Positions 22,206-31,691 of a stretch of 64,000 nucleotides of DNA are shown one piece after another (the stretch's first letter is position 1; each line of letters opens with the position of its first letter). The notes beneath the pieces are model-generated. The model ran no database searches. It was not told the DNA's origin and worked only from the letters and a program-made list of their open reading frames with translations. The DNA is taken from contig NZ_JACGWT010000001.1 of assembly GCF_014137855.1 (NCBI RefSeq), positions 372,001 to 436,000 on the forward strand, written 5' to 3'. The DNA comes from Microlunatus kandeliicorticis (lineage in GTDB: Bacteria; Actinomycetota; Actinomycetes; Propionibacteriales; Propionibacteriaceae). The position numbers were made by a program, and so were the translations under genes.

Positions 22206-23603
22206 ATGAGCCCACGCGACCTCCCCGACGGCACCGAGCCGCTGCGGGGGACCGGTCCACGGATCCGCGACGTCGAGGTGGTCCCGGTGGCCGGTCGCGA
22301 CAGCATGCTGCTCAACCTGAGCGGTGCGCACGGCCCGTTCTTCACCCGGACGGTCTGCCTGGTCACCGACGAGGACGGCCGGGTCGGTCTCGGCGAGGTG
22401 CCCGGCGGAGACGCGATCGTCCGCACGCTCCGCGACGCGGCGCCGCTGCTGATCGGCCGGCCGGTCGCGCAGTACCGACGGCTGCTCGCCGCCGTGGCCG
22501 CCCGCTTCGCGGACCGCGACGCCGGCGGTCGCGGGCGGCAGACCTTCGACCAGCGGGTCGCCGTCCACGCGGTCACCGCGCTGGAGTCGTGCCTGCTCGA
22601 CCTCTTCGGGCAGGTGCTCGGTCTCGGGGTCGCCGACCTGCTGGGCGACGGACGGCAGCGCGAGGTCGTCCCGGTGCTCGGCTATCTGTTCTACGTCGGC
22701 GATGCCGCCCGGACGGACCTGTCCTACGAGCAGCCCGACCCAGCCGCCGCTCCCGGCAGCTGGGCCGACCTGCGGCGGCGTCCGGTCCTGACCCCCGAGG
22801 CGGTGGTCGCGCTGGCCGAGGCCGCGGTCGCCCGCTACGGGTTCGCCGACCTCAAGCTCAAGGGCGGTGTGTTCGCCCCCGACGCCGAGGCCGAGGCGGT
22901 GACCGCGCTGCACCGCCGGTTCCCGGCCGCGCGGATCACCCTCGACCCGAACGGCTGCTGGTCGCTCGCCGAGGCCGTCCGGCTGGTCGACGGCCTCGAA
23001 CCCGGCACCCTCGCCTACGCCGAGGACCCGGTGGGCGCCGAGGGCGGCTACAGCGGCCGCGAGGTGATGGCCGAGTTCCGCCGGGCCACCGGGCTGCCCA
23101 CCGCGACCAACATGATCGCCACCGACTGGCGTCAGCTCGGGCACGCCGTCCGCGCCCAGGCCGTCGACATTCCGCTCGCCGACCCCCATTTCTGGACCCT
23201 GCGCGGTGCCGTCCGGGTCGCGCAGCTGTGCGCCGACTGGGGCCTGACCTGGGGCTCGCACTCGAACAACCACTTCGACGTCTCGCTGGCCGTGATCGCC
23301 CACGTCGGCGCCGCCGCCCCGGACCCGGTCACCGCGCTCGACACGCACTGGATCTGGCAGGACGGCCAGCGGCTGACCCTCGACCCGCCGGTGATCCGCG
23401 ACGGCGGCCTGCGGGTGCCCGACGGGCCCGGGCTCGGCGTCCGGATCGACCGGGAGGCGCTCGCCGCCGCCCACGAGCTCCACCAGCAGCACGGCCTCGG
23501 CGCCCGCGACGACGCCGCGGCGATGCAGTTCCTGGCCCCGGGCTGGACCTTCGACCCGAAGCGGCCCGCGCTGGCCAGGACCGGCCCGGCGGAGCGGTCG
23601 TGA
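22206..23603 (+). CDS. gudD: Glucarate dehydratase
   Basis: This enolase-superfamily enzyme dehydrates D-glucarate (or L-idarate) to 5-keto-4-deoxyglucarate. Over 465 residues it has KLKGG (K217, K219), DPNGCW (D247), EDPVG (E273), [10 protein letters not shown] (N302) and [11 protein letters not shown] with the catalytic His at 352. The C-terminal end is the highly conserved glucarate dehydratase tail ([18 protein letters not shown]). No other sugar-acid catabolic gene, transporter or regulator is adjacent except the overlapping epimerase-like gene. Confidence 0.92.
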   Translation: MSPRDLPDGTEPLRGTGPRIRDVEVVPVAGRDSMLLNLSGAHGPFFTRTVCLVTDEDGRVGLGEVPGGDAIVRTLRDAAPLLIGRPVAQYRRLLAAVAARFADRDAGGRGRQTFDQRVAVHAVTALESCLLDLFGQVLGLGVADLLGDGRQREVVPVLGYLFYVGDAARTDLSYEQPDPAAAPGSWADLRRRPVLTPEAVVALAEAAVARYGFADLKLKGGVFAPDAEAEAVTALHRRFPAARITLDPNGCWSLAEAVRLVDGLEPGTLAYAEDPVGAEGGYSGREVMAEFRRATGLPTATNMIATDWRQLGHAVRAQAVDIPLADPHFWTLRGAVRVAQLCADWGLTWGSHSNNHFDVSLAVIAHVGAAAPDPVTALDTHWIWQDGQRLTLDPPVIRDGGLRVPDGPGLGVRIDREALAAAHELHQQHGLGARDDAAAMQFLAPGWTFDPKRPALARTGPAERS

Positions 23604-24622
23604 AGGCGGTGGTGCTCGGCGTCTCCGGGCTGACCGGGCGGGCGGTCGCGGCCGAGCTCGCCGTGCACGGCTGGCAGGTCGTCGGCACCGGACGCGACGC
23701 CGGCCGGTTCCCGGCCGCGCTGGCCGAGCGCGGGGTCGGCTTCGTCCGGTCCGACCGGACCTCGCGCGCCGAGCTGGCGGCGGTGCTCGGGCCCGGTGCC
23801 GACCTGGTCGTCGACTGCGTCTGCTACACCGGCGCCCAGGCCCGCGACCTGGTCGAGCACGCCCCGGGCATCGGCTCGGCGGTGGTGCTGTCGAGCAAGG
23901 CCGTCTACGTGGACGACCACGGCCGCGGCAGCAACACCGACGAACCGCCCGACTTCGGTGGCCCGGTGACCGAGACCCGGGCGACGCTGCCGCCGGACTG
24001 GTCGGGCGACTACGACAGCCGCGAGGGCTACGGCGGCAACAAGGTGGCGGCCGAGCAGGTGCTGCTCGACAGCGGCTGGCCGGTGTCGGTGCTCCGGCCG
24101 TCCCGGATCCACGGGGTCGGCGGGGCCCGGCCGCGCGAGTGGTTCGTGGTCCGCCGGGTGCTCGACGGCCGGACCCGGGTGCCGCTCGCCCACGGCGGAC
24201 GCACCGCCAACCACCCGAACGCCGCCGTCAACCTGGCCCGGCTGGTGCGCACCTGCGCCGAGCACCCCGGCACCCGGGTGCTCAACGCCGCCGACCCGGA
24301 CACCCCCACCGCCGCCGAGGTGGTCACCGCGGTCGCCGCGGCGTGCGGCGCGGCGCTGGAACCGGTCGGTCTGCCCGACGAGGTGCCGGGCGGGGGCAAC
24401 CCGTGGTCGACCTGGCCGCCCTACCTGCTCGACACCGCCGCGGCGCGGGCTCTCGGCTGGCAGCCGGTGGGGACCTACGCCGAGGTGGTCCGGCTCGAGA
24501 CGGACTGGCTGACCGGGCTCGAACCGGTCGCGCGCGATGCGCTCGACGCCGACCCCTACTTCGCCGGGTCGTTCGACTACGCCGCCGAGGACGCGCTGCT
24601 CGCCGACCTGGGTCGGCGCTGA
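23600..24622 (+). CDS. NAD-dependent epimerase/reductase family protein
   Basis: This atypical SDR of 340 residues has [16 protein letters not shown] at the N-terminus, SSKAVYVDD and [13 protein letters not shown]. The last of these supplies a Tyr-x3-Lys-like pair (YGGNK). [18 protein letters not shown] occurs near the C-terminus. The GTG start overlaps the gudD stop by 4 bp, so it is co-translated with glucarate dehydratase and may act on a sugar acid or its lactone. The substrate is unproven. Confidence 0.8.
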   Translation: MKAVVLGVSGLTGRAVAAELAVHGWQVVGTGRDAGRFPAALAERGVGFVRSDRTSRAELAAVLGPGADLVVDCVCYTGAQARDLVEHAPGIGSAVVLSSKAVYVDDHGRGSNTDEPPDFGGPVTETRATLPPDWSGDYDSREGYGGNKVAAEQVLLDSGWPVSVLRPSRIHGVGGARPREWFVVRRVLDGRTRVPLAHGGRTANHPNAAVNLARLVRTCAEHPGTRVLNAADPDTPTAAEVVTAVAAACGAALEPVGLPDEVPGGGNPWSTWPPYLLDTAAARALGWQPVGTYAEVVRLETDWLTGLEPVARDALDADPYFAGSFDYAAEDALLADLGRR

Positions 24623-24651
24623 GAAATCCCTGTCCCAGCAGCGATCCGGGC

Positions 24652-24704
24652 CGTCACGGACCGACCGTGACGACGCCGTGACCTGCCCCGGACGCGGTCG
24701 TGAC
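24652..24704 (+). promoter_or_regulatory. Inverted and 11-bp-phased GTGAC repeats upstream of a secreted protein
   Basis: CGTCACGG (24652-24659) and CCGTGACG (24665-24672) form a perfect 8-bp inverted repeat. GTGAC recurs at 24667, 24678 and 24700, at 11- and 22-bp spacing. GTGAC-N6-GTGAC has the layout of direct repeats bound by OmpR-family regulators such as MtrA. The hairpin could also terminate the gudD transcript. Confidence 0.4.
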
Positions 24705-24714
24705 CGGCCGGTCC

Positions 24715-24720
24715 TAACGT
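24715..24720 (+). promoter_or_regulatory. -10 box, leaderless, for the secreted protein at 24728
   Basis: TAACGT ends 7 nt before the ATG at 24728. Confidence 0.4.
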
Positions 24721-24727
24721 CCCTTCC

Positions 24728-25306
24728 ATGATCATCAACCACCTGTCCGGCCGCCGCGTCGCCGCCGTGCTCGCCGCCGCCGCCGTCAGCACCGGTCTCG
24801 CCGCCACCCTGTCGCCCGCGGCGCAGGCCGCCACCACCAGCCCGGCCCCGGCCGTCGCCGCCTACCGCGCGCCCGCGGCCACCGCCGCCGACCTGAAGAT
24901 CACCGTCAAGCCGATCCACGACAACTCGGCCGGTGCCTCCTACGTCGACCTCGTCTACACCAACGTCAGCCGGCACGCCGTCTCGATCAAGGGCTACGCC
25001 GGGCTGTCGTTCGTCGCCCACCGCACCGCGCACCACGCCGGCACCCAGGTCGGCAAGCCCGCCGTCTGGCTGACCAACCGTCGGGCCGTGCTGGTCACCC
25101 TGAAGCCGGGGCAGAGCACCACCCAGATCGTCACCGTCGAGGACGCGCTCAACTTCGGCTCCCCGAAGCACCACACGGTGATGACCAGCGGCTTCCGGGT
25201 CTACGTCCCGGGGTCGAGGACGTCGGTGTTCGTGAAGTACCGCGTGCTGGCCAGCACCCGCCACGTGGCCCAGCTCCGCGAGGACCCGATCGGCGCCCGG
25301 ATCTGA
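24728..25306 (+). CDS. Secreted protein of unknown function
   Basis: The 192 residues begin with a clear signal peptide: a basic n-region, a hydrophobic AAVLAAAAVSTGLAATL and probable cleavage after AQA (about residue 35). The mature part is a beta-rich single domain with TVKPIHDNSAGASYVDLVYT and VTLKPGQSTTQIVTV, similar in style to DUF4232 domains. It has no cysteines. It is probably extracellular. It ends 7 bp from the convergent menA. Confidence 0.72.
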   Translation: MIINHLSGRRVAAVLAAAAVSTGLAATLSPAAQAATTSPAPAVAAYRAPAATAADLKITVKPIHDNSAGASYVDLVYTNVSRHAVSIKGYAGLSFVAHRTAHHAGTQVGKPAVWLTNRRAVLVTLKPGQSTTQIVTVEDALNFGSPKHHTVMTSGFRVYVPGSRTSVFVKYRVLASTRHVAQLREDPIGARI

Positions 25307-25313
25307 TCCGGTC

Positions 25314-26207
25314 TCAGCCGATCAGCAGGCCCGCGGCGAGACCGACCGCGCCGATCAGCATGGCCAGCGAGGTGTCCTTGAGCACCGGGATCAGCTCCCG
25401 GCCGAGCGCCCCGCGCAGCACCAGCCTGATCGCGCGGCCGGCCGCCAGCGGGCCGGCCAGCCCGAGCAGAGCCCACCAGGCCCCGCTCAGCGCGGCGATC
25501 AGCACCACCAGCACCGCCGCGCCGAGCTGCAGCCCCACGTAGAACGTCCGGGTGCCGCGGTCGCCGAGCCGGGTGGCCAGCGTCCGCTTCCCGGCCACCT
25601 GGTCGCCGGGGATGTCGCGCAGGTTGTTGGCCACCAGTGCCGCGGTGGCCAACAACCCGGCCTGCACCGCGCCGAGCACGGTCACCCCGGTGATCCGGCC
25701 GGTCTGGATCAGCACCGTGCCGCAGACCGCGACCAGCCCGAAGAACACGAAGACGAAGACCTCGCCGAGGCCGAGGTAGCCGTAGGGCCGCCGGCCGCCG
25801 GTGTAGTACCAGGCGGCGAGCACCGAAGCGGCCCCGACCAGCAGCAGCCACCACAGTCCGGACAGCACCACCGCGGCCAGCCCGGCCACCGCGGCCACCC
25901 CGAAGGCGAGGAACGCGGCCCGCTTGACCGCCGCGGGCCGGGCGATCCCGCTGCCCACCAGCCGCATCGGGCCGACCCGGTCGGCGTCGGTGCCGCGGAT
26001 GCCGTCGGAGTAGTCGTTGGCGTAGTTGACGCCGATGTCGAGGGCCAGCGACACCACCAGCGCGAGCACCGCCAGCAGCGGGCGGAGACCGCCCTCGAGC
26101 CCGGCCAACCCGGTGCCGACCACCACCGGGGCGATCGCGATCGGCCAGATCCGCGGCCGGGCTCCGGCCAGCCACTGCGCGGCCGTCGGCGTCCCCGTCG
26201 TGCTCAC
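25314..26207 (-). CDS. menA: 1,4-dihydroxy-2-naphthoate polyprenyltransferase
   Basis: This UbiA-family membrane prenyltransferase attaches the polyprenyl chain to DHNA to give demethylmenaquinone. Over 297 residues it has NYANDYSDGIRGTDADR and DIPGDQVAGKRTLATRLGD, the two Asp-rich Mg-diphosphate motifs, and eight or nine membrane segments. The GTG start overlaps the menE stop by 4 bp. The polyprenyl donor could come from the synthase at 61551. Confidence 0.95.
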   Translation of the reverse strand: MSTTGTPTAAQWLAGARPRIWPIAIAPVVVGTGLAGLEGGLRPLLAVLALVVSLALDIGVNYANDYSDGIRGTDADRVGPMRLVGSGIARPAAVKRAAFLAFGVAAVAGLAAVVLSGLWWLLLVGAASVLAAWYYTGGRRPYGYLGLGEVFVFVFFGLVAVCGTVLIQTGRITGVTVLGAVQAGLLATAALVANNLRDIPGDQVAGKRTLATRLGDRGTRTFYVGLQLGAAVLVVLIAALSGAWWALLGLAGPLAAGRAIRLVLRGALGRELIPVLKDTSLAMLIGAVGLAAGLLIG

Positions 26208-27394
26208 GGGCGTCCCGCCGGGCTCGTGGCCGCCGGCTCTGCGGCGAGCTCGGTGACCAGCCTCGTGCGGTCCGGTTTGCCGCTGCTGGTCCGCGGCACC
26301 GGGCGGCGGACCACCTGACGCGGCAGCGCGGCGGCCGGCAGCCGATCGGCGAGCACGCCGCGGACGGCCGTCAGATCGAGGTCGCGGCTGCTGACCAGCA
26401 CGACCCGGGTGCCCCACTCGGTGTCGGCAACACCGACCGCGACCGCCTCGGGGTCGGCCAGCACCTGCTGGGCCGCTCGTTCGACCGCGGCCAAGTCGAC
26501 GTTCACGCCGCCGCTGATCACCACGTCGTCGGTGCGCCCGAGGATCTCCAGGGTCCCCTCGGCGGACAGCCGACCGCGGTCGGAGGTGGCGAACCGACGC
26601 CGGCCGCCGGCGGTGTCGAGCACCTCCGCGGTCAGGTCCGGGCGCAGCCGGTAGCCGGCGAACACCGGCGCGCCGGTGATCCGGACCCGGCCCACCCCGT
26701 CGCCGACTCGCTCCGCGTCGAGGTCGTCGAGGTCGATCCCGACGCCGTCGAGCGGCACCCCGTCGTAGACGCAGCCGCCGCAGGTCTCGCTCATCCCGTA
26801 GGTGGTGCGGACCCGCACCCCGGCCGAGCGGGCCCGGTCGAGCAGCTCGGCCGGAGTGGCGGCGCCGCCGAGCAGGACGCCGTCCAGCGCCGCCAGCCGC
26901 CGGGTCAGCCGCGGGTCGGCGAGGGCGCGGACCAGCTGGGTCGGCACCACCGACAGATAGCGCGGGCGCTCGGCCGGCGCGAGGGTGGCCAGCCCGGACA
27001 GGTCGGCGCCGACCGCGACCACCGGGGTGCCGGCGACCACCGCCCGGGCCACCACCATCAGTCCGGCCACGTAGTGGGTCGGCAGCGCGAGCAGCCACTC
27101 GCCGGGTCCGCCGACCCGTCGGTGGGTCGCCCGGGCCGAGGCGACGATCCCGTCCCGGGTGAGCACCACGCCCTTGGGTCGGCCGGTCGACCCGGAGGTT
27201 GCCACCACCACGGCGGCGTCGTCCTCGTCGACCGGCCGGTCGGGCTGCAGCATGGCCAGCGCCTGCTCGCGTTCGAGGTCGTGACTCGGCAGCGGGGCCA
27301 GCACCCGGTCGGCGCCGTCGAGCACCGCGGCCAGCTCGGCGCGCAGCCGGTCGAGGCCGCCCGGATCGGTCGGCACGGTCGTCAGCTGCGCCAC
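26204..27394 (-). CDS. menE: O-succinylbenzoate-CoA ligase
   Basis: This acyl-adenylate-forming enzyme activates o-succinylbenzoate with CoA. Over 396 residues it has the P-loop TSGSTGRPKG (66-75), TYGMSETCGG, FATSDRGRL and ISGGVNVD, with the late catalytic Lys in PRTSSGKPDR. It is shorter than many AMP ligases, which is normal for actinobacterial MenE. The GTG start was chosen because CGAGGAT lies just upstream; it could serve as a ribosome binding site or contain a weak -10. It is divergent from menC across 57 bp. Confidence 0.94.
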   Translation of the reverse strand: MAQLTTVPTDPGGLDRLRAELAAVLDGADRVLAPLPSHDLEREQALAMLQPDRPVDEDDAAVVVATSGSTGRPKGVVLTRDGIVASARATHRRVGGPGEWLLALPTHYVAGLMVVARAVVAGTPVVAVGADLSGLATLAPAERPRYLSVVPTQLVRALADPRLTRRLAALDGVLLGGAATPAELLDRARSAGVRVRTTYGMSETCGGCVYDGVPLDGVGIDLDDLDAERVGDGVGRVRITGAPVFAGYRLRPDLTAEVLDTAGGRRRFATSDRGRLSAEGTLEILGRTDDVVISGGVNVDLAAVERAAQQVLADPEAVAVGVADTEWGTRVVLVSSRDLDLTAVRGVLADRLPAAALPRQVVRRPVPRTSSGKPDRTRLVTELAAEPAATSPAGRP

Positions 27395-27439
27395 GCGGTC
27401 ATCCTCGCCGGTCCCCGCCGGAGCGCCCAAATCCGCTCG

Positions 27440-27445
27440 TAGGCT
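27440..27445 (+). promoter_or_regulatory. -10 box for menC-menD, leaderless
   Basis: TAGGCT ends 6 nt before the menC GTG at 27452. It lies inside the 57-bp divergent menE/menC region, so both arms of the men cluster can share upstream control. Confidence 0.45.
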
Positions 27446-27451
27446 GGCGCG

Positions 27452-28465
27452 GTGCCCGCCGACGACCAGCCGCGCGTCTACGCGATCGCCATGCGGCAGC
27501 GGTTCCGCGGGATCACCGAGCGCCAGGGCGTGCTCTGGCGCGGACGGGCCGGCTGGACCGAGTGGAGCCCGTTCCTCGACTACGACGACGCCACCGCGGC
27601 CGCCTGGCTGGCCGCCGCCGACGAGGCCGCCGAGCAGGGCTTCCCGGCGCCGGTCCGGGACCGGGTCCCGGTCAACTGCACGGTGCCCGCGGTGGACCCC
27701 GCCACCGCACACCGGCTGGTCGCCGCGTCGGGCTGCCGGACGGCAAAGGTCAAGGTGGCCGAGCCCGGCCAGCGGCTCGACGACGACCGCGAACGGGTGG
27801 CCGCCGTCCGGGACGCGCTCGGCGCCGCCGGCCGGGTCCGGGTGGACGCCAACGGCGGCTGGGACGTCGACACCGCGGTCGAGGCGCTGACGGCGCTCGA
27901 CCGCTGGGACCTCGAGTACGCCGAGCAGCCGTGTCCGCGGGTCGAGGACCTGGCCGCGCTCCGCGTCCGGCTGGCGGGGAAGGGACGCTCGGTGCCGGTG
28001 GCCGCCGACGAGTCGATCCGGCGGGCCGCCGACCCCTACCGGGTGGCCGAGCTCGAGGCTGCCGACGTCGCGGTGCTCAAGGTGCAGCCGCTCGGCGGCG
28101 TCCGGGCCTGTCTGGAGATCGCCGAGCGGATCGGGCTGCCGGTGGTGGTCTCCAGCGCGCTCGAGACCGGCGTCGGGCTCGCCGCCGGGCTGGCGCTGGC
28201 CGCGGCCCTGCCCGAGCTGCCGTACGCCTGCGGACTCAACACCGGCCCGCTGCTCACCGACGATCCGGTGGCCGCGCCGCTCCGCGCCGTCGACGGCGTG
28301 ATGCCGGTGCCCACCCAGGACGCGCTGGTGCTCGACGAGGCGGCCTGGTCGCGCTGCGCCGCCGGCGTGCGGACCGCCGAGGGCTGGGCCGAGCGGCTGG
28401 CCCGGGTCCGGGGGGTGCTCGGTGCACGCGACACCGAGGGCCCGCGCGACGGGGGAGCCCGGTGA
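27452..28465 (+). CDS. menC: O-succinylbenzoate synthase
   Basis: This enolase-superfamily enzyme dehydrates SHCHC to o-succinylbenzoate. Over 337 residues the active-site residues are visible: TAKVKV (K99/K101), DANGGW (D132), EYAEQP (E158), AADES (D187) and LKVQPLGG (K210). It starts at GTG behind a leaderless promoter and overlaps menD by 4 bp. Confidence 0.95.
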   Translation: MPADDQPRVYAIAMRQRFRGITERQGVLWRGRAGWTEWSPFLDYDDATAAAWLAAADEAAEQGFPAPVRDRVPVNCTVPAVDPATAHRLVAASGCRTAKVKVAEPGQRLDDDRERVAAVRDALGAAGRVRVDANGGWDVDTAVEALTALDRWDLEYAEQPCPRVEDLAALRVRLAGKGRSVPVAADESIRRAADPYRVAELEAADVAVLKVQPLGGVRACLEIAERIGLPVVVSSALETGVGLAAGLALAAALPELPYACGLNTGPLLTDDPVAAPLRAVDGVMPVPTQDALVLDEAAWSRCAAGVRTAEGWAERLARVRGVLGARDTEGPRDGGAR

Positions 28466-30105
28466 ACACCGCCACGTCGGCGGCCCGGCTGGTCGTCGAC
28501 CAGCTGGTCGGCTGGGGCGTCACCGACGCGGTGCTGGCGCCCGGGTCGCGGAGCGCGCCGCTCGCGTACGCGCTGGAAACGGCCGACCGCCGGGGACAGC
28601 TGCGGCTGCACGTCCGGATCGACGAACGCGGGGCCGGCTTCCTCGCGCTCGGGCTGGCCCGGGCCACCGGGCGCTGCGTCCCGGTGGTCACGACCTCGGG
28701 GACGGCCGCCGCCAACCTGCACCCGGCGGTGCTCGAGGCCCGGCACAGCGGGGTCCCGCTGCTGGTGGTCACGGCCGACCGGCCGACCGCGCTCCGCGAC
28801 CGCGGGGCCAACCAGACCACCACCCAGAACGGGCTCTACGCCGCAGCCGTGCGAGCCGAGGCCCAGCTCGACGCCGCCGACCAGGACCCGGCCGGCTGGC
28901 GGCACCAGCTGGCCCGGCTGGTCACCGCCGCACAGGGGCTCCGGACCCGGACGCCCGGGCCGGTGCACCTCAACCTCGGGCTCGTCGAGCCGCTGCTCCC
29001 ACCTGCCGACGACCTCGACGGTCCCGGACCGGCGGTCGCCGGTCCGGCGGTGGTGCAGGCGGCCCGACCGGACCCGCCCGAGGTGCTGCCCGCAGGGCCA
29101 CCGACCGTGGTGCTGGTCGGCGACGCGCGACCGGCGGTCGGGGCCGCGGCGGTCGCCCTGGCCCGGGCGTCCGGGCTGCCGCTGCTGGCCGAACCGTCGA
29201 GCAACGCGCGGGTGGCCGAGGCGGTGGCGGGCTACCGGCTGCTGCTCGGCGACGACCGGCCGGAGGCGGTGCGCCGCCGGATCGAGCGGGTGATCATGGT
29301 CGGTCACCCGACGCTGTCCCGGCCGGTGACCCGGCTGCTCGGACGGTCCGACGTCGAGCTGGTCGTGGTCGCCGACGGGGCCGAGTGGGTCGACCCCGGT
29401 GCGCGAGCCGCCCGGGTCTGCGACGCGGTCCGGCTCGACGGGCCCGGCGATCCGGGCTGGCTCGCCGCCTGGCGGGACGCCGACCGCGCGCTGCGACCGC
29501 GGGTCGAGGCGGTGCTCGCGGGAGCCGGGGTGACCGGGCCGGCGGTGGCCGAACGGGTCTGGCGCTCGTCGGGCGCCGACGACGTGCTGGTCGCCGGGTC
29601 GTCGAACCCGATCCGCGACCTCGACCTCGCCGGACCCCACCCGGCGCCGCCGGAGGTGCACGCGAACCGCGGGCTCGCCGGGATCGACGGGACGCTGTCC
29701 ACGGCCATCGGGATCGCCCTCGGCACCGGACGTCCGACCACGGCGCTGGTCGGCGACCTCACCTTCCTGCACGACGTCACCGCGCTCGCCGTCGGACCGG
29801 CGGAGCCGCGGCCCGACCTGCGGATCGTGGTGGTCAACGACGACGGCGGCAGCATCTTCGCCACCCTCGAGCAGGGCGGACCCGACCACGCCGGGCCGTT
29901 CGAGCGGGTCTTCGGCACCCCGCACCACGCCGACCTCGGCGCGATCTGCGCCGGTTTCGGGGTGCCGTTCCGCCGGGCCACCACCCTCGACGAACTCGAC
30001 GCGGTGCTGGCGACCCCGCCGCGGGGCCTCGAGGTGGTCGAGGTCCCGCTCGACCGCACCCGACGCCGCGACCTCGACGCAGCCCTCCGCGCCCTGGTGC
30101 GCTGA
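28462..30105 (+). CDS. menD: SEPHCHC synthase MenD
   Basis: This ThDP-dependent enzyme joins 2-oxoglutarate to isochorismate, the first committed step of menaquinone synthesis. Over 547 residues it has LAPGSRSAPLA (25-35), the catalytic Glu in IDERGAGF (E55), TTSGTAAANLHPAV, DRPTALRDRGANQTT and the ThDP motif GDLTFLHD with VVNDDGGSIF. The GTG start is coupled to menC by GTGA. Its substrate isochorismate is made by the MenF-type enzyme at 41227. Confidence 0.96.
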   Translation: MNTATSAARLVVDQLVGWGVTDAVLAPGSRSAPLAYALETADRRGQLRLHVRIDERGAGFLALGLARATGRCVPVVTTSGTAAANLHPAVLEARHSGVPLLVVTADRPTALRDRGANQTTTQNGLYAAAVRAEAQLDAADQDPAGWRHQLARLVTAAQGLRTRTPGPVHLNLGLVEPLLPPADDLDGPGPAVAGPAVVQAARPDPPEVLPAGPPTVVLVGDARPAVGAAAVALARASGLPLLAEPSSNARVAEAVAGYRLLLGDDRPEAVRRRIERVIMVGHPTLSRPVTRLLGRSDVELVVVADGAEWVDPGARAARVCDAVRLDGPGDPGWLAAWRDADRALRPRVEAVLAGAGVTGPAVAERVWRSSGADDVLVAGSSNPIRDLDLAGPHPAPPEVHANRGLAGIDGTLSTAIGIALGTGRPTTALVGDLTFLHDVTALAVGPAEPRPDLRIVVVNDDGGSIFATLEQGGPDHAGPFERVFGTPHHADLGAICAGFGVPFRRATTLDELDAVLATPPRGLEVVEVPLDRTRRRDLDAALRALVR

Positions 30106-30776
30106 CGCGTGGGTTGAGCTTGTCGAAGCCCTGGGTGGAGACGTGGGCTGAGCTTGTCGAAGCCCCGGGTGGAGACGGTGGCTGAGCTTGTCGAGGCCCT
30201 GGGTGGGGGCGGTGGCTGAGCTTGTCGAGGCCCTGGGTGGGGGCGGTGGCTGAGCCTGTCGAAGCCCCGGGTGGGAACGGTGGCTGAGCTTGTCGAAGCC
30301 CCGGGTGGGAACGGTGGCTGAGCTTGTCGAAGCCGTGCTCGTGCGCTCAGCGCGTAAAAGCCTGTCGGGTTTCCGTGCACTTCGACAGGCTCAGTGCACG
30401 GTGTGCAGTCCCGTGGGCTGAGCGGTTGCACTTCGACAGGCTCGGTGCGCGCGGGTGTGCAGTCCCGTGGCAGAGCGGTGGCACTTCGACAGGCTCAGTG
30501 CGCGTGGGCGCGGTGCCGTCGGCTGAGCTTGTCGAAGCCCTCGGTGGGGACGGTGGCTGAGCTTGTCGAAGCCCTTTTTCCTGCACCTCGACAGGCTCAG
30601 TGCGCGTGGGTGCGGTCCCGTCGGCTGAGCTTGTCGAAGCCCGCTGGGTTCCCGTGCACTTCGACAGGCTCAGTGCACGGGGTGCGGTCCCGTGGGCTGA
30701 GCGGTGGCACTTCGACAGGCTCAGTGTGCGTGGGTGCGATCACACTTCGAGAGGCTCCGGGCACGTGGGTGCGCGA
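30106..30776. repeat. 671-bp convergent junction filled with REP-like repeats
   Basis: There is no gene here. Seven units of TGAGCTTGTCGAAGCC start at 30115, 30149, 30183, 30217, 30251, 30285 and 30319, exactly 34 bp apart. The rest of each unit is a variant of CCGGGTGGGAACGGTGGC. Further copies lie at 30524, 30558 and 30626. Opposite-strand copies CTTCGACAGGCTCAGTGC lie near 30381, 30432, 30485, 30587, 30660, 30711 and 30746, mostly flanked by GTGCAC or GTGCGC. The two orientations can pair as hairpins. Confidence 0.95.
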
Positions 30777-31691
30777 TCAGGGAGCGGCGGGGTGGACCAC
30801 GGCGGCGAGGGCGGCGATGTCGGCGGGGCCGACCTGGCAGCAGCCGCCGACGAAGCGGGCGCCGGCGTCGATCCAGGCGCGGGCGACCGTGACGTCGATC
30901 TGCGGCTCGTCGATCCAGCGGTGCTCGACGGCGTCCCAGCCGGAGCCGCGGTTGGGATAGACGACCCCGGGTTTCCCGGTGGCGCCGACCTGCTCGAGGG
31001 CGGGAAGCACCTCGGCCGGGTCGGAGCAGTTGATCCCGACCGCGATCACCGCGGGGCAGCCGGCGACCAGGGCGAACGCCTCGTCGAGCGGCTGACCGGC
31101 CCGGGTCCGGCCGCGGGCCACCGTGTAGCTGAACCATGCGGTCAGCCCGGTCCGGGCGTGCAGGTCGGCGAGCAGGTCGACCAGCACCGCCGCCTCGTCG
31201 AGGTCCGGGACGGTCTCGACCGCCAGCAGGTCGGGCCCGGCCGCGGCGAGCAGCTCGAGCCGGTCGGCGTGGAAGGCACGCAGGGCGGCCGCCGGCACCC
31301 CGTACCGACCGCGGTACTCCGACCCGTCGGCCAGCACCGCCCCGTACGGACCGACCGAGGCCGCCACCAGCCGCGGCCGGTCCCGCGGGTCCTCGGCGTC
31401 GACCGCGTCGCGCACCTCCCGGGCCAGGGTCACGCTCCGCTGGATCGCCCGCTCCGCCTCGACCGCGCTCAGCCCGGCGTGGACGAACCCCTCGGTGCTC
31501 GCCTGGTAGCTCGCGGTGGTCGCCACCTCCGCCCCGGCGTCGAAGTAGGTCCGGTGCGCCGCGGCGATCTCGCCGGGCGCCTCCTGGAGCAATCGCGCGG
31601 TCCACAGCTGGCCGCCGAGCCGGTGGCCACGCTCGGCCAGGGCGTCGGACAGCCCGCCGTCCAGCACGACCGTCCGGTCCGCGCTGGTCAC
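30777..31691 (-). CDS. mmuM: Homocysteine S-methyltransferase (MmuM-like)
   Basis: The 304-residue TIM-barrel enzyme starts VVLDGGLSDALAERG and has the zinc-binding cysteines in AVGINCSDP and VGGCCQVG. MmuM transfers a methyl group from S-methylmethionine to homocysteine. The GTG start overlaps the upstream nuclease gene by 4 bp, and that gene overlaps menG, so a SAM-using methyltransferase and a methionine-regenerating enzyme share one operon. The precise methyl donor is not known. Confidence 0.92.
   Translation of the reverse strand: MTSADRTVVLDGGLSDALAERGHRLGGQLWTARLLQEAPGEIAAAHRTYFDAGAEVATTASYQASTEGFVHAGLSAVEAERAIQRSVTLAREVRDAVDAEDPRDRPRLVAASVGPYGAVLADGSEYRGRYGVPAAALRAFHADRLELLAAAGPDLLAVETVPDLDEAAVLVDLLADLHARTGLTAWFSYTVARGRTRAGQPLDEAFALVAGCPAVIAVGINCSDPAEVLPALEQVGATGKPGVVYPNRGSGWDAVEHRWIDEPQIDVTVARAWIDAGARFVGGCCQVGPADIAALAAVVHPAAP

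Noticed and set aside
30115-30770. CRISPR-like array
   Set aside because: The inter-core segments are conserved, not unique spacers, the cores occur in both orientations, and no cas gene is present.
30324-30960. Plus-strand open frames through the repeat region
   Set aside because: Their products are repeats of short peptides such as LRQAQ, FDRLSAR and ELVEAL that come from translating the REP element. They are not genes.
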